Shown one piece after another: positions 1 to 12,035 of a stretch of DNA of 64,000 bases. Location: the NCBI GenBank assembly GCA_930367205.1, contig OV884011.1, positions 169,581,226 to 169,645,225 of the forward strand. Direction: 5' to 3'. The notes beneath the pieces are model-generated. The model worked only from the letters and a program-made list of their open reading frames with translations. It was not told the DNA's origin and ran no database searches. Position 1 is the first letter of the stretch; each line of letters opens with the position of its first letter. Both the position numbers and the translations under genes were made by a program. This DNA comes from Acanthosoma haemorrhoidale. Taxonomy: Eukaryota > Arthropoda > Insecta > Hemiptera > Acanthosomatidae.

Positions 1-3000
1 ATTTTATGAATTAAACAATTACAGTTTGATCAGTTTGTGCACACAAAGCGGATGCCAATACGTTATATATATATCCCCAACCACCACAACAAATCCGATA
101 ACAACCACAGTCTACCTAATGAACCACGACCTCCGGGCAAGTGATCCTATTGCTCCCATTGTAGCAGGTGATTCGATAGATACCGCAAGTTTTCACTTAT
201 TTTGTTAATCATAATGAAAACCGCTGTTCGAGAGAAAACGGACAATGCGTGATAGGGGTTTTCTACACACGTGTTTATAACAATTTCCAGGGCCTGTTCA
301 ACTCTGAAAGATAAGAGAATTCACATCGAGTTGTCCATTAGCCCCTGTTGTATGACTGAGTATGGCATGGAGAAAATCGTATGGCATATCTCTTGGAATT
401 GTTGTAAAGCAAGGCACGTATTGCCAGAACCATCATAGCATTATTATAACAAGTTATACTTACAAGTTACAAGTTATATAACAATGATATGTTAGTAGGA
501 TACAAACAGATATAATGACATTTGCCCCAGTGTTGGTATTGAAACTTCTATTGTTTCAGTACGTCAAATGAAGACATACTGACTCCCTGACTGAGGCAGA
601 CGTCTCCAAAATTCACTTTAATAGTAAATTAATATACATCAACAAAAATCACGGAAGTTAAGAGAACTCACATTACCATAAAGCAACTCAAATTGAAGTA
701 GTAAACAAAATAGTTGTTAATTGTCCATGTAATGTCATCAAAGCCATTATATTACGAATTTAAATGTGGTATGTTAGCTAGTCTCCACAATTAATTGACT
801 GTACACATTTTCTTAAGTTAATTAACGAATGTTTTAATAGTAAGTAGCCTATTATTTATCGCTATTCGTCTAAGCTCGAAAAAGTACATCAACTTTTTTG
901 AAAATAATATGTGAAATATGATATTAGGTCATATTTAAATGACATTTGTTTCAATTTTTGTAAGTAACGTTTTCCTAGTTCGTTGTGTGTCTATTAGGGT
1001 TAATCCTATTCACTGAATGGCAGGGGAATTGTGTTGGCCTTTTTCTATATTGGTTTGGACACTTAAGTAATTAATAAATTATCATTAGCAAAATACGCAG
1101 TTTAGAACTGTTTGAACGGGAATTAATAAGAACAGAAACATTACTTTTGTTCTTGTTTTTAAAATAAATGATGAATCTCGGAATGGTATTGGACAAGAGA
1201 ACGTATGTAATTTTGTCACGATCCATGTAAAAGGGATTTTAAGAATAGCGCCTTTTGCAACCTTTTGCTTCTAACTCATTTAGTTCTTTTTTATGTGGAA
1301 CTTTTTAGGTTACATTGACCTGAGCCACGAAATTAGACGCATAAGCAATTTTATCAAGACAGATAGATAATAAAAGAAGGCTGATAAATTGATCTATTAC
1401 GATGATGATGATCTATTACAGTAAATATAAGCTAATACCCTTCTCAATTAATGCCTACCAGGGGGCCCGCAGCCCAAATACTCATTTTCTACCGAAAATC
1501 TAATAGTAGAGATAATATGACATCTTGGATAGGTTTCACTTTTAAAAGTCATTTGTTTGCACAGCTCACATTCGATCAAAGCTTATATATACACAAAAAA
1601 TCAGCAGAGAAACAAAAGATTCTATAATATTTATCCATACTAATTCACCTCCTCCCATGTCCAAGTGGCTGGTCTCATCGACGCCGGCAAAGACTTCTAC
1701 AAGTGGTGCAATTCTACAAAGAGAACATTGTTTGGATTGTAGGAATGACCATGATCGAGGTTATCAGTTTGTATCATTTGATCTGTGTTTGTCATTATTT
1801 TTACCATCACTTCCAAACCTAAGTACAAATTAAACAGTATTATAATAAAATAATGTAAGTTGCCGAGAGCCAGTATAACTGTATTTTTTATTGATATCAA
1901 CAATTTTAAGATCTACTCAGTCAATTTTCGTGGATATAGATCCCACTATAATTAATAGTTATTAGTATAATTTGTTTTGGGGTATAATTGTTAGTTAGGT
2001 GGATTTTATAGTCAAGATGTATACGTGGAATGTAGAAAACGAAGATATTGTATTAACTGCACTATTTATATGTTTAGCGTGACATGTTCATCTGCCTTTT
2101 GACCCGAGCGTGTAGTTAGAACGTAAAGCAGTTTACTTCTCGGTTCCTATCGTGCCTATGAACCATTTTTTTGTTCCTATCGGTAATTAAACTCTAGACA
2201 TCCAGGGGAAGGATTAAATAAGTGCTTGTTGCATGGCCACCGACAGTAAAGTATATCTCAGTCTTACTTTGTAATTATCTTCAAGCCGACGTTGACTTCT
2301 CCATTGTTCCATGCTAAGGATACGTAAGTAGTTACTAAAATCTTTCAAACAAGATTGTATTTATCGTGTGCAACCACTTTTTATTCATCTTTCTGGCCAA
2401 TCAGTAACTTGGGGTGACTTGTCATAGTGAGTACGTTTAGGGCAATCCTCAATCTGGTAATTGTTGACTCCTTGGTTCTTGGAAAATGGTCCAGTGGTCA
2501 ACCGACGAGCTCTTGAACTTTATAACATAAACAAAAAAACACTATAAGCCTTTCTTCACAGATTCGAGGGTACTTACCGTGCCAGATTGTTAAGCAATCA
2601 TGTATTTATAGACACGAATCTGACCATGGTAATACTACAAACCAGTGGGCAGTTCAAAACTTTTACCACATTCGAAGTACAATAAACACGTAGCCACTAA
2701 AATTCGTAACGGCTGTTGAGTGGTAGAGAGTACTATAGATTCGGTCGTTTGTTGAGGCACTGTGCTGAGTCAGGCTGTTAAAGCGGACAGCTGCGAGGTG
2801 TTTTGTCTACGAGTGTTCATTGGCTTTTTTTTTAATCACCACGTCTAGACAAAACCTACTTGTTCTATTTAGGGAGTACCAGCCATTCTGGCCACTTCTT
2901 GTTTTCCAAACCTAACTATTACAGTCCTAGTGTGTGTGTGTGTTTTTTTTTTTTAAACTCCCAGTTGCCTTTTTAAATTATGATTTATTTGACTGAACAT

Positions 3001-3540
3001 GATCGAAACTCTGGTGGGTAAAGGATGGAATGCAACATTTGCATAGTATCTTACAAAGGTGGACGCTTAGGGAGCTTATGCGTAGATACAAAAATAATTT
3101 ATCTACCGAGGTTTACTGTTTCAGAATAGAATAGAAAAAAAAAAATTTATTTCGGGAAAAAGTAAATTGGAAATTTCAAAACGGATGTAGACTTTCAATT
3201 TTTTACAAAAATAAGTGACGCGAATCCAACTTAACCTCTATGCTCCATTATACTTCCCACTTAGGGGTTAAACAACTTAAGGTAATTGAGCTCTAGGAAT
3301 ACCAAGTAATTATTCAAACAGCACTGCACATGTATCAGGTTCCTGCTAAAATTCACCATTGACGAATTCGGTCAGTATTTTATAGTAACAATATCATCAA
3401 TTTTTAAGCAGGAAAACTATTCCAGTTATCCATTAAATAATTTAAACCCTGTCACAGATCTCGTTTTCATTCTTATTTTACGAATTTAATAACATTTTTT
3501 TTTTTTCCCCTCCTTAGCTCTCTAATTATAAGATTAAGGA
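1..3540. other. AT-rich non-coding stretch, nothing recognised
   Basis: No convincing coding sequence, RNA gene or transposon end is visible. Short A/T runs and a small TG tract ending in a T run near 2933-2956 are the only low-complexity features. Reading frames here are short, lack recognisable motifs and fit chance in AT-rich DNA. Confidence 0.5.
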
Positions 3541-3689
3541 TCAGAGGAAAATAAAAGGATATTTGGGTTTTTGGGTTGAGCGGATCCTTGTACTAGGAGT
3601 ACCTGCTTGAAGGTGGTGTGAGGGGATTAAGGAGTGTGGGAAGCCTCGGTAGAGGTTGGGCTTAGAGTCCCTCTAGGCATGTAGTGCGG

Positions 3690-4270
3690 TCTTATTTAGT
3701 CGGATAGCAGTGTTGGGTGCCCGTTAGAGGCTTGTTGTTGGTGAGCCAAGCGCCGTGATGTCCACCATTTGGTCTGCTTTACCAGATCTTGAGAGTTGCC
3801 ATCTTGCCGGTACAGAGAGTTTTTGCTATGTTTCTTCGAGTCAAAGAACTTGATGTGTCTTCTTTGGATGGCTTCGGTGATGGTGGGAACTTCGAACTTT
3901 TCGTGGATGTCGGGAGCCTTCATATCACGAAAAGGGGTATGCTATAGTGCCGTGCGCAGGATTTTGTTCTGGAAGCTCTGGAGTCGAGTTATTGTGCTAG
4001 TGTGTAGGAATCGGAAGAGTGGTGTCCCAAACAGTAGAGCTGGCCTCAGGACGCTCTTATATATTAACAGTTTCAGCCGAAGGGATATAGTCGGACTTGT
4101 GATGAGATGCTGGAGAGATTAGTAAGTCTCACGTACTCTTTTCAACTTCTGCAGGTGTGTGTAGAACGTCATGTGTCTGCCTTGGTTGAGACCGAGTATG
4201 CTGTTGGAAAGTTTGCATTCAGTCTCGTCTATGGTCTATGGAGAACGCCCTGTCAAAGCTGGGTGTATCG
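3690..4270 (-). pseudogene. Jockey-clade LINE reverse transcriptase, C-terminal fragment
   Basis: Read on the minus strand, this stretch encodes the region after the RT catalytic core of Jockey-type non-LTR retrotransposons. Pieces such as LKLLIYKSVLRPALLFGTP (about 4080-4020) and LQSFQNKILRTAL (about 3985-3947) match the thumb/connection region of the family. The piece KAPDIHEKFEVPTI (about 3920-3879) corresponds to the segment after it. The frame is broken near 3945 by a stop, and no FADD box or endonuclease is present, so this is a 5'-truncated dead copy. It differs clearly from the LINE-A family elsewhere in the window, so at least two Jockey-clade lineages are present. The protein-level resemblance is my reading of family patterns, not a database result. 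Confidence 0.6.
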
Positions 4271-4389
4271 AGTGGTCATATATTTAATAACCAAGAACGG
4301 AACTATATCTTCGGGAAGCATGATTGATAAGGTCCAATTGATTATTGTCGTTTGGCGTAAACTAGCGTCTATTTGCTTGAGGTACTGAG

Positions 4390-5794
4390 TTTGTTTTTTT
4401 TTCAATTATACATCGGGTCAATTTAAAAGTTTTTGAAAGTATGGGTCTGGTTTGTACAAGCCCGAATTCCGTCCCTCTAACAAGTCGTTTGCACTGCGTG
4501 ATGTTTTGTTCACTTCGGATACTAAGATTTCCTACAGTTATATCTCTTTGGGTGATGGGTGAGTAAAAAAAACTTTGGCTTTGACATAGAGTTCTCAAAA
4601 TTACCTTGATGGTGCAGATCCACTTTTAACAAGCATATCTATTATAATAATTCTTTTATATTTTCCTTATAGGTTTTCCCTACGTACCACGCAAGTTACG
4701 TTTGCACTTGTTGACTGCAAGGTAAGAATTAACTACTGTTAATTTTCATTCCTACTAGTTATTTCGAATGGTTTCGTTTTTAAATAGTTTAATTCTCTAA
4801 TGTGTATTTATTTAATAATTCTGTGAAATGTTTCTTTCTGGTTTGTTAATTTATATTTGGCTATATCACTGTGATCGCAAAGAACCTCATTTCATAAGAT
4901 AATTTCAAATAAAAAAAGTCCCCTACAATTAGAAATGTCAATACATTTCAGGTGAATATTAAGGGTCCTCGTTGGTTCTAAACCGCCAAATAAAATAAAA
5001 AACTTCAACTCGGCCATCGACACGAGGGGGTGAAGGCCTTTGAATAGGGGATGGGCGTCGAACGAGATGGACCTACCAGGAAACTTTATCCTAGGTACAG
5101 GGACACGTCAGCCACTATCAGAGAAAGGAGTCTTTTGTAGTTAGTTTTTGAAAAAGCAATGATAAGTTTCGACACCTGAATAGGCTCGTTATCGGCTCAA
5201 ACCCCTTCCCCTTCACTCCTCCCTCCATCAAATCGGGAAACAGGGAAGCAAGGGTAAAAAAAAGAGAAGAATTTCCCCCTTCAAAAGGTGTTGATCTGGA
5301 TCAACTGGTCCCGTGTCCAACCGGTGCCCTGTCAGCAGCTGGCTTCAATTTCTGCTCTGATTTTTTAACAGCACCAATTTAGTGACCGAAGTCTAACATC
5401 GGATATACTTTGCAATGTTTATTTACCAATTCTGCCGATTAATTTATCGCCATACTCAAGTCTGAAGAGATATTTTGCAACAGTTTTCGTTTTGTTCCTT
5501 TTGGCAACGGCCATACTTCATTATACCTCGATGGATCAAACTAACAGACTAGAAGGCACTTCTAAATAAATAAATAAATTGCAGTGCTCACTTTTTGTCC
5601 CATTTTCCAGTAAAAATATTGTAAGGTTTGTTATTTGTTCCTTATAAATCAACTGTATGAAATGGCTGTAACGTTCCGCTTTAAAACAATAAAACTATTA
5701 TTTTACCATTTAGAAAATAATGTTAAAATTTGATGCAGGCAAAAATCCGAGTTTATTAATATTTTTGGTAAAGTGATGATATATAGTTTTGATA
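4390..5794. other. Intergenic; includes a GC-richer patch of unknown origin
   Basis: Mostly AT-rich and featureless. Around 4960-5340 base composition rises in G and C and the text resembles the non-coding part of a retroelement, but no coding motif, duplicated end or second copy in this window supports a call. Confidence 0.35.
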
Positions 5795-5796
5795 TA

Positions 5797-6212
5797 CGAG
5801 GTTTGATAAAAAAAATAACGAGAATTTTCGTTTATCTTGAATTTTTTTTATTTATTCATCGATAGCAATTTTGTCCCCTTCAAAGTTATCCCCCTCATAT
5901 ATACACTTGAAGCAGATTTTTCCAATCTCCGAAGCACTTTTCGATATAGCTCTTAGCTCCTTGGGCGATTCTACTTTTATCTCATCAATGGTGTCAAAAC
6001 GTCGTCCTGTCAAGGTGTTTTTCAACTTCGGGAACAAAAATAAGTCGCAGGGAGCCATGCCAGGCGAATACAGTGGCTGATTTAACAAACAGTGTTGTTT
6101 TTGCTAAAAAACAATCAGTGAGGTGTGAGTGGGAGCAATTTCCACGAATTGTTATTCCACAATTCCGGTAGTTTTCATCGGATCGCTTTACGTAAATGGC
6201 GCTTACTTCCAA
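5797..6212 (-). mobile_element. Mariner transposon remnant, transposase C-terminus
   Basis: One end starts after a TA dinucleotide at 5795-5796. Minus-strand frames (5852-6088, continued in another frame to about 6212) encode the last third of a mariner (DD34D) transposase. The block YSPGMAPCDLFLFPKLK contains the third catalytic Asp in the usual APxD context, although the preceding YSPD has become YSPG. The first two catalytic residues and the N-terminal DNA-binding domain are missing, and the frame is broken near 6060. The terminal sequence differs from that of the full mariner at 56425-57709, so this is another mariner subfamily. No matching second inverted repeat was found; it is a dead fragment. 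Confidence 0.72.
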
Positions 6213-6540
6213 GTAAGTATATTTTTCATATTCAAACTTGGGAGTCCGAAATAGTACAAAGACAAGACCGGCTGAAACTCAGGAGGCACCCCAGTCCTAC
6301 ATGTCAGGTGGTAATTATAGATATTATTGAGGAGGGGAAGTCTGATTGGAGGACATGGTTAAAAACCATGCATTCACTTAATTTAAATATGATACATTAG
6401 TACAATCCACCAAAGTCTACATTATCATATGAATGGGAAAATAATTAACTAGTTGTGAGGGCTATACAAGGACCGGTTATGTGTTTCATTCAAATATGGC
6501 ACCATTCATGTGTGTTACTTTACTAAGGACTATCCTCAGG

Positions 6541-7102
6541 TGTCGGGTCGTCACTAGGGGGCTGCCTGGTCACCCTAGCCCTGGTGACAAGTGAGGATTG
6601 TTTGGGTTTATAACCTGGACAATCTTTTCATGACGGCGTTACTATCTGACTCCATTTTTGATAGGTATGTGCCCCGAAAATTTACTATGTTCAAGAGAAG
6701 AGGTACAGAAGTTTTTCATAAAGAATTAGTCAAGTTTTCAGAGTTCAAGCGGAAGCCACGCGTCAACGAGTAGAGGTCACGAGAGACTGATTTACAGGAC
6801 TAGGAGCCCGCCTTAAGTACCCTACCCAGCCCTGTCCCCTGGGAGAGGCTGCAAAGGGTTGCTTAGTAGCTGCGGGTTCCCACATATGGTGAGGTACCTG
6901 CGACTGACAGCTGGTGACCCCTCTCGTGTGACTATTTGGCCCCCGCCTTTTTTATTGCTTACCACATTTACAATGATTTATATTTGTTCATGTTATTTAC
7001 ATTTGTCTATAATACATTTAGTTCATGTTACTTACGTTTGCTTACAATATATACACAATAGAGTATAGGGTGATTTATCTTATGTAGTTAGCGGTCGCTA
7101 CA
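6541..7102 (-). mobile_element. Solo LTR, family S (internally shortened copy)
   Basis: This 562-bp block is the reverse complement of the solo LTR at 54418-55099. In family orientation the ends read TGTAGCGACCGC and CGACCCGACA, the TG...CA ends typical of LTRs. Flanks are TCAGG on the left (6536-6540) and TCGGG on the right (7103-7107), a 5-bp target duplication with one change. It is about 120 bp shorter than the two 680-bp copies because of internal deletion. No retroviral internal region is attached, so it probably arose by LTR-LTR recombination. Transcription orientation is provisional. Confidence 0.78.
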
Positions 7103-8890
7103 TCGGGTAACTCCCTTTTCTTTTAATTATCTTCCAGAGTGTGACTAGAGTCCCAGTGCTGGTGTTAGATTTAGTCGCTTAACTCATTCCGGTAGCTGAA
7201 ACACCCGAGATCGTACAAGATAAGATGCCATTGACGCACAGCCGCTGCGAAAACTAGTAACAATAAAGTTTACAAAGAACACAAGAAACGCCTATGCCCA
7301 ATTAAAGTAAGTGGGAAAATTCTGGAAAGAGCCAACTCATCCCCCTACGTAGGGGGTTAGAATTGATAGAATAAATGAAGTTACAGAATAAATCCAGAAG
7401 AATAGAGTACAAAAGGCTAACCTTGAGATATACAACAATCGGAAAACCAAAATTGTAACCAAGACATAGAAAGTCTTCTGCAAACCTAGCAACCAGGTTT
7501 AACCCTGGAGAAGGATCTATGCCTGGGATCAAAAGACAGGAAAATAGCATGCAGTTAGCTCAGATGAAGTTTTTCCGAAGAGTAATGGTGAAACATAGAT
7601 TATACAGAATGAGAAACACTTGTGTGCGGGTGGAGGTTAGTTCAGGAACTCTCCAGAACTTATTAAATCCTTAAATGGTTCGGTCAGTTCCATTAGAATA
7701 CAAGTGAACAGGCTCTCGAAAAATGTGTTGGAAGAGAGGCATGTAGGGAAGCGACAGAGAGAACGTCTATGGGAAATGAATAAATGCAATGACGCAGTAA
7801 TAAATGCAATAATGCTACAAATTTATTTAATTGCAAATCACGATGGATGGTTTTACTCCTCAAAAGAAGGAAACCTTTCTCTCTTTGAATGTGTTTCGGT
7901 CCATAATCTGATATTACAGTGTATATTTTCACCCTCGATTAAGATATGTTGACTAATATGCAATAACAGGAAGCACTAAAAAAATATATAGAATTATTGA
8001 TGACCTGAAGGTCATACACCGAAACTAATCCCCCCTAAAAAAAAAACAAGTCAGCTAGAGTGGTCATTGGAAAAATAAATAAATAAAATACATCTAAGAC
8101 TATTTAAATCCTTAACTATTCATTTACTTTCTTACTCCGTGACAAAACACAAGGTACCGACTGAGGTACCCTAGCACTCAGCTACAGGAAGTGGCTAAGC
8201 TGTAAGGCCAAATAAAGAACCGATTGGTCGGCATCGTTAATGACCCGGTGCTAACAGGCAATGAACGCAGCTCTAACGGTCCCTCTTTATAAGGCTGAGT
8301 GTGTCACTGATTTAGATAACAGTACGTCTGTGGCTCTGTTCCCGGAGAATAGACCAAATCATGTTACCTGATAGAGAATATAGTGCTAACATCAGGGCTA
8401 GTAGTAACGATGAGGCGAGAGCAAACATTGCCCACATACGTCGGGTCAGCTATTAATGCATCTATACCGTACAAATTGAAGATCGTTCTGGAGGATACCA
8501 AATAGAGTGCGGACCCCCAATTAGTATTTGTCGGGAGAACCAACCAGAAACTCAAGATAGTTTTAAAGAGCACGTTCTACGGAAAAAAGTAACTTCTGCC
8601 AACATACAGAGACAGAACACCAAAATGTTTCCTCGCTAAGAAACTAGAGACGATCGAAATAAAACTAGACTCCCTGGATCACAAGAACATGAACAAAACA
8701 GATGTAATAGTTAATACACCAATGATGAAAGAGACCATTACCCATCCTCACCAATCTGGCCAGTTGCATACTTAGAACAGCTTAGTTAAGGAACCTATTT
8801 CAAAACACCAACATCAATTTGTTTAAGTAACTTGGCCATGACATTGAATACCGTACTTATGTTTTATGTTTTGTGTATTTTTTTATTTAT
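7103..8890. other. Intergenic, no gene recognised
   Basis: No transposon end or coding motif is recognised. A perfect 16-bp palindrome lies at 7341-7356. The 8000-8760 stretch has a somewhat more balanced base composition and could be a decayed coding region of an unknown element, but frames are interrupted and no motif is visible. Confidence 0.35.
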
Positions 8891-9178
8891 TTACTAAAAC
8901 GGCAATAGCCTCGTGACCTGCTACAAATGCGTGACAGTGGGAGTCCTGACCATGGCCTGAGCGTATGTGGCTCTCGCGCTCTTGGTCAGCCTCCACTGGC
9001 CTGTATCCGGTGACGCGGCTAACGGAGGAGCGTGGGGACTTTCCAAGACTCCGCTTCCTTTTTCGCATGCAAGGGAGGTGATAACCATGTGGATTTGGAA
9101 GGTCTCTGGGCTGTTTATCACAATTACTTATTGCCCAATGAGGCAGATTGTAATTTTATCATAATAAAGTTGTTTATC
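8891..9178 (+). mobile_element. LINE-A 3'-end fragment
   Basis: This is a 5'-truncated copy of the 3' untranslated region of the Jockey-clade family LINE-A. It shares the GTGGGAGTCCTG, GTATGTGGCTCTCGCG and GAGGCAGATTGTAATTTTAT blocks with the copies at 10.4, 14.1, 17.4 and 45.4 kb. It ends with the family terminus AATAAAGTTGTTTAT. Relative to the 14-kb copy it lacks about 18 bp between ATGGCC and CTGAGCG. No clear target duplication is visible. Overlapping short reading frames here recur in other copies only because the UTR itself is repeated. Confidence 0.8.
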
Positions 9179-9179
9179 A

Positions 9180-10368
9180 TAAGAATTTTTAACGTACAAC
9201 CTGCAACAAATTACATATTTCACAAGATTAGCATATGATGTATAGCAATCGAAATGGTTATCAGTCTGGAGAGCAACGAATACGAATATGTGCGCTTTCT
9301 TAATATCTACGGGTAAGCAAACTTCTTCTGTATTTTATAGTCAAACCATTTTTTGATTGGAGTTAATAACAACTTAATAATTCATAATACCGAGTGTCAC
9401 AAGTTCCGGACGGAATCAAAGGAAATCCTGCCATCAGGATGAAAAATTGCATATAATATCAAAACTACCAATTCACCTAAAGAACTAACGGACAAAGAGA
9501 ATATGGAAGACATGGATGAATAACCTTCATCCTAACAACAGCAAGTCAAGGTACAACCCCTAGTACAGTGTTATAACAATCAAAATTTATGCAAGCATTC
9601 TAAAAAGAGAGATGAATATAAAATTTAAACAGAAATTTTTAAGAATAAAAATATACTGTTAGACTCAGAATTTTATGCATTCCCAAAAACGTGGAAGAAC
9701 CCCTAGAAATCATTATTGAATATATTAGGCATGATATAACTGAGGAAGAGTTATTACAAGATACACCGGGTAAAAACCTTAACACATCAACTGTATATGT
9801 AAAGAAGGCTGAGTATTCAAGGAAATGTGTGATTTGGTCACACTTGTCAAATCAATCAACAAACTAGGTCGATAATATTCAAAAATTGTACAATTTTTTA
9901 ACAATAAGATAGTGATAATATTACTCGACACATGTAGGATATCAATTGTCCCACTGTCAATCATGAACGAGGTGACAACTTTGTGATATTTATCACTAGG
10001 CATGGTACATTTGAACATAATTCGAACTCTTCATTAAAGCTGAAACAAATTTTTTCACTAATTAAATTAAATAGTTTTTTTTTCTCGTTTACTGAGGAGG
10101 CGTTTTTCACTCCTACGAAAAATTCAAACAATTGGTCAACTGTCAATATGACCATGGATGTATTACATTAGTTGTTAATTTATGACTGCCACTAAAAGCA
10201 TAAACTTTTAACAAATTTTCAACGTATTAGTTAGTTGTTTGTTTGATGTAGACCTGACTCTTTGTCTTTTAGAAAGTGGTTCTATTTTATTTTTGTGATG
10301 TAAAAGTTCTTAGAACTACTATTTTCATAGAACAATTCGCCCTGTAATGCAGATGATGTACTTTTAAG
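9180..10368. other. Intergenic, nothing recognised
   Basis: AT-rich DNA between two LINE-A copies with opposite orientation. Short reading frames near 9779-10171 show no motif and overlap on both strands. Confidence 0.4.
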
Positions 10369-10381
10369 GTCACATATTAAA
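10369..10381. repeat. 13-bp target-site duplication, left copy
   Basis: GTCACATATTAAA occurs here and again at 12023-12035, exactly bracketing the LINE-A insertion. A perfect 13-bp duplication is the expected footprint of target-primed reverse transcription. Confidence 0.88.
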
Positions 10382-12022
10382 TTTCATATATCCTCTTTAT
10401 TGGGCTATAATTACAATATGCCTTTAATAAGGCAATAAATAATTAAGATAAACGCTCTCATTCATACCATATTTACAGACAGCCCAGAGACCTCCCAAAT
10501 CCACATGCGAAGAGAAAGCGGAGTCTTAGGAAGTCCCCCATGCTCCTCCGTCAGCCGCGTCACCGGATACTAGCCAGTGGAGGCTGACCAAGAGCGCGAG
10601 AGCCACAGACGCTCAGGACATGATTGGAGTAACTGGCCATTGCCAGGACCCCCACTGTCACGCGTTTATAGCAGGTCACGAGGCCACTGCCAATTTAGTC
10701 TCCGAGGAGGATTATAGGGATGAGTAGCGCAGTGCAAAGACTGTGCTACAGGATTAGGGTGGTTGGAAAGGCTACTGTGGAATTTCATAAACTTGGAAGG
10801 GATGAGTTCTAGAATGTAGGGTATATTAAGATCATTATAAAGGGTTTTGTTGCTGACGTAATAATGGACATTTACTATTGTTCTCAGGACTTTTGATTGA
10901 AAGGATTGGATGCGCTTGATGTTCGACTTTTTTGCTGTCCCCCATAGCTCTATTCTGTATGTCCAGATTGGTTTAAGTATAACTTTCTAGATTAGTGGTT
11001 TATTTTCTATTGAGAGATGGGATGTCCTTTGAAGTAGTCTGTACAGTTGTCCAAAGCGTCTGTTTAGTTCATGCCTTTTTAGTCTCGTGTGTGGGTTCCA
11101 GATCAGTCGTTTGTCGAGATGGAAGCCTAAGTACCGTACTGTCTCGAATACAGGGAGAGGAATAGAATTAGAATAAACTAGTGGACAAGTCTTGCGACAG
11201 AGGGTGAAGGTAATGTGGGAGCATTTTGCTTCATTAACTTTGATCCGCCATTGATTGCACCAATACTCGATCTCGTCAAGGTGTTTTTGAAGGTTATGGG
11301 ATGCTATGTCGGGGTCTGGGTGGGATGACATGACTGCAGTGTCATCTGCAAATGTGGCCAAGAAGGTATTGGGAGTAGAGGGGACTTATCTTTTGAGCTT
11401 GTAGAGCAAACCTGCGTGCCAAACCCTGTCAAAAGCTTGAGCTATATCAAGGGCTGAGGAGATGTGATCAACAACGCGAAGGCCTTGTTTAGCAGTGGAA
11501 TGTCGTTGGCGGAAACCAAACTGGTGTGTGGGAAAAAGGTTTTTGGATTCAACAATGGGAATTAGACGTTTTAGTAGGAGCTTCTCAAATATTTTTGAGA
11601 GGATAGGGAGTAGGATAATTAGACGATAAGATGAGGCGCCATTGGGTGGTTTACCGGGTTTGGCGAATAGGACAATAATGGAATGTTTCCAGAGGAGAGG
11701 AAAGTGCGTCGTTCGGATAATGCAATTATATATGTAGGTTAGGAAGATTATGGCTTTAGGAGGAAGTTGTTTGAGAATTTGAGGAGTAAGGAGTTCATAT
11801 CCAGGGGATTTTCGGTAAGGTAAGTTTTTCATAAAGTATTTGACCTCAGAGGGGTTAACGGCTTTTGGTGGAAGAGAGAGAGGAGGTGAAGTGAGGAAAT
11901 CTTCCACAGTTGTGCTGTGAGTATGGCTTTGATGAGAAAGGTGAGGTGTGAAAGTATGGGTAAGATGCAGAGCAAATTCCTCCGACCTATCCCCATCCGA
12001 AGCCGCCCAGGACCACGACGGA
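10382..12022 (-). mobile_element. LINE-A, 5'-truncated Jockey-clade retrotransposon
   Basis: This 1641-bp insertion is bracketed by the perfect 13-bp duplication GTCACATATTAAA (10369-10381 and 12023-12035). On the minus strand it carries, 5' to 3', the end of the endonuclease-RT linker, most of the reverse transcriptase, the C-terminal region, and a 3' UTR ending near 10382. ORF1 (gag) and the endonuclease are absent because of 5' truncation. It is the longest LINE-A copy here. Related 3' ends lie at 8.9, 13.8, 17.4, 39.9, 40.1, 44.1, 45.4, 58.0, 60.9 and 61.6 kb. The perfect duplication suggests a fairly recent insertion, but the RT has internal gaps and cannot be active. Confidence 0.88.
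10987..12019 (-). pseudogene. LINE-A reverse transcriptase with internal deletions
   Basis: Two minus-strand frames (12027-11386 and 11361-10987) encode a Jockey-clade RT. Visible landmarks are the KSPGYELLTPQILKQLP block, the PGKPPNGASSYRLI and ILSKIFEKLLLKRL blocks, the HQFGFRQRHSTAKQ block, LDIAQAFDRVWH (first catalytic Asp) and TFADDTAVM (catalytic FADD). Two segments normally present are missing. About ten residues are gone before LDIAQAFD. The roughly 60 residues that normally carry the QGSxLGP box are gone between YKLKR (11386) and TFADD (11353), and a stop sits at the second junction. Downstream, RRFGQLYRLLQRTSH leads into the C-terminal region. The catalytic Asp residues remain but the fold is incomplete, so the protein is non-functional. 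Confidence 0.82.
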
Positions 12023-12035
12023 GTCACATATTAAA
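12023..12035. repeat. 13-bp target-site duplication, right copy
   Basis: Identical to 10369-10381 and directly adjacent to the truncated 5' end of the LINE-A insertion. Confidence 0.88.

Noticed and set aside
8883..9238. Overlapping short ORFs on both strands, recurring at 14.0-14.4, 17.4-17.7 and 45.4-45.7 kb
   Set aside because: They recur because the LINE-A 3' UTR is repeated; frames are not conserved between copies and lie downstream of the RT stop.
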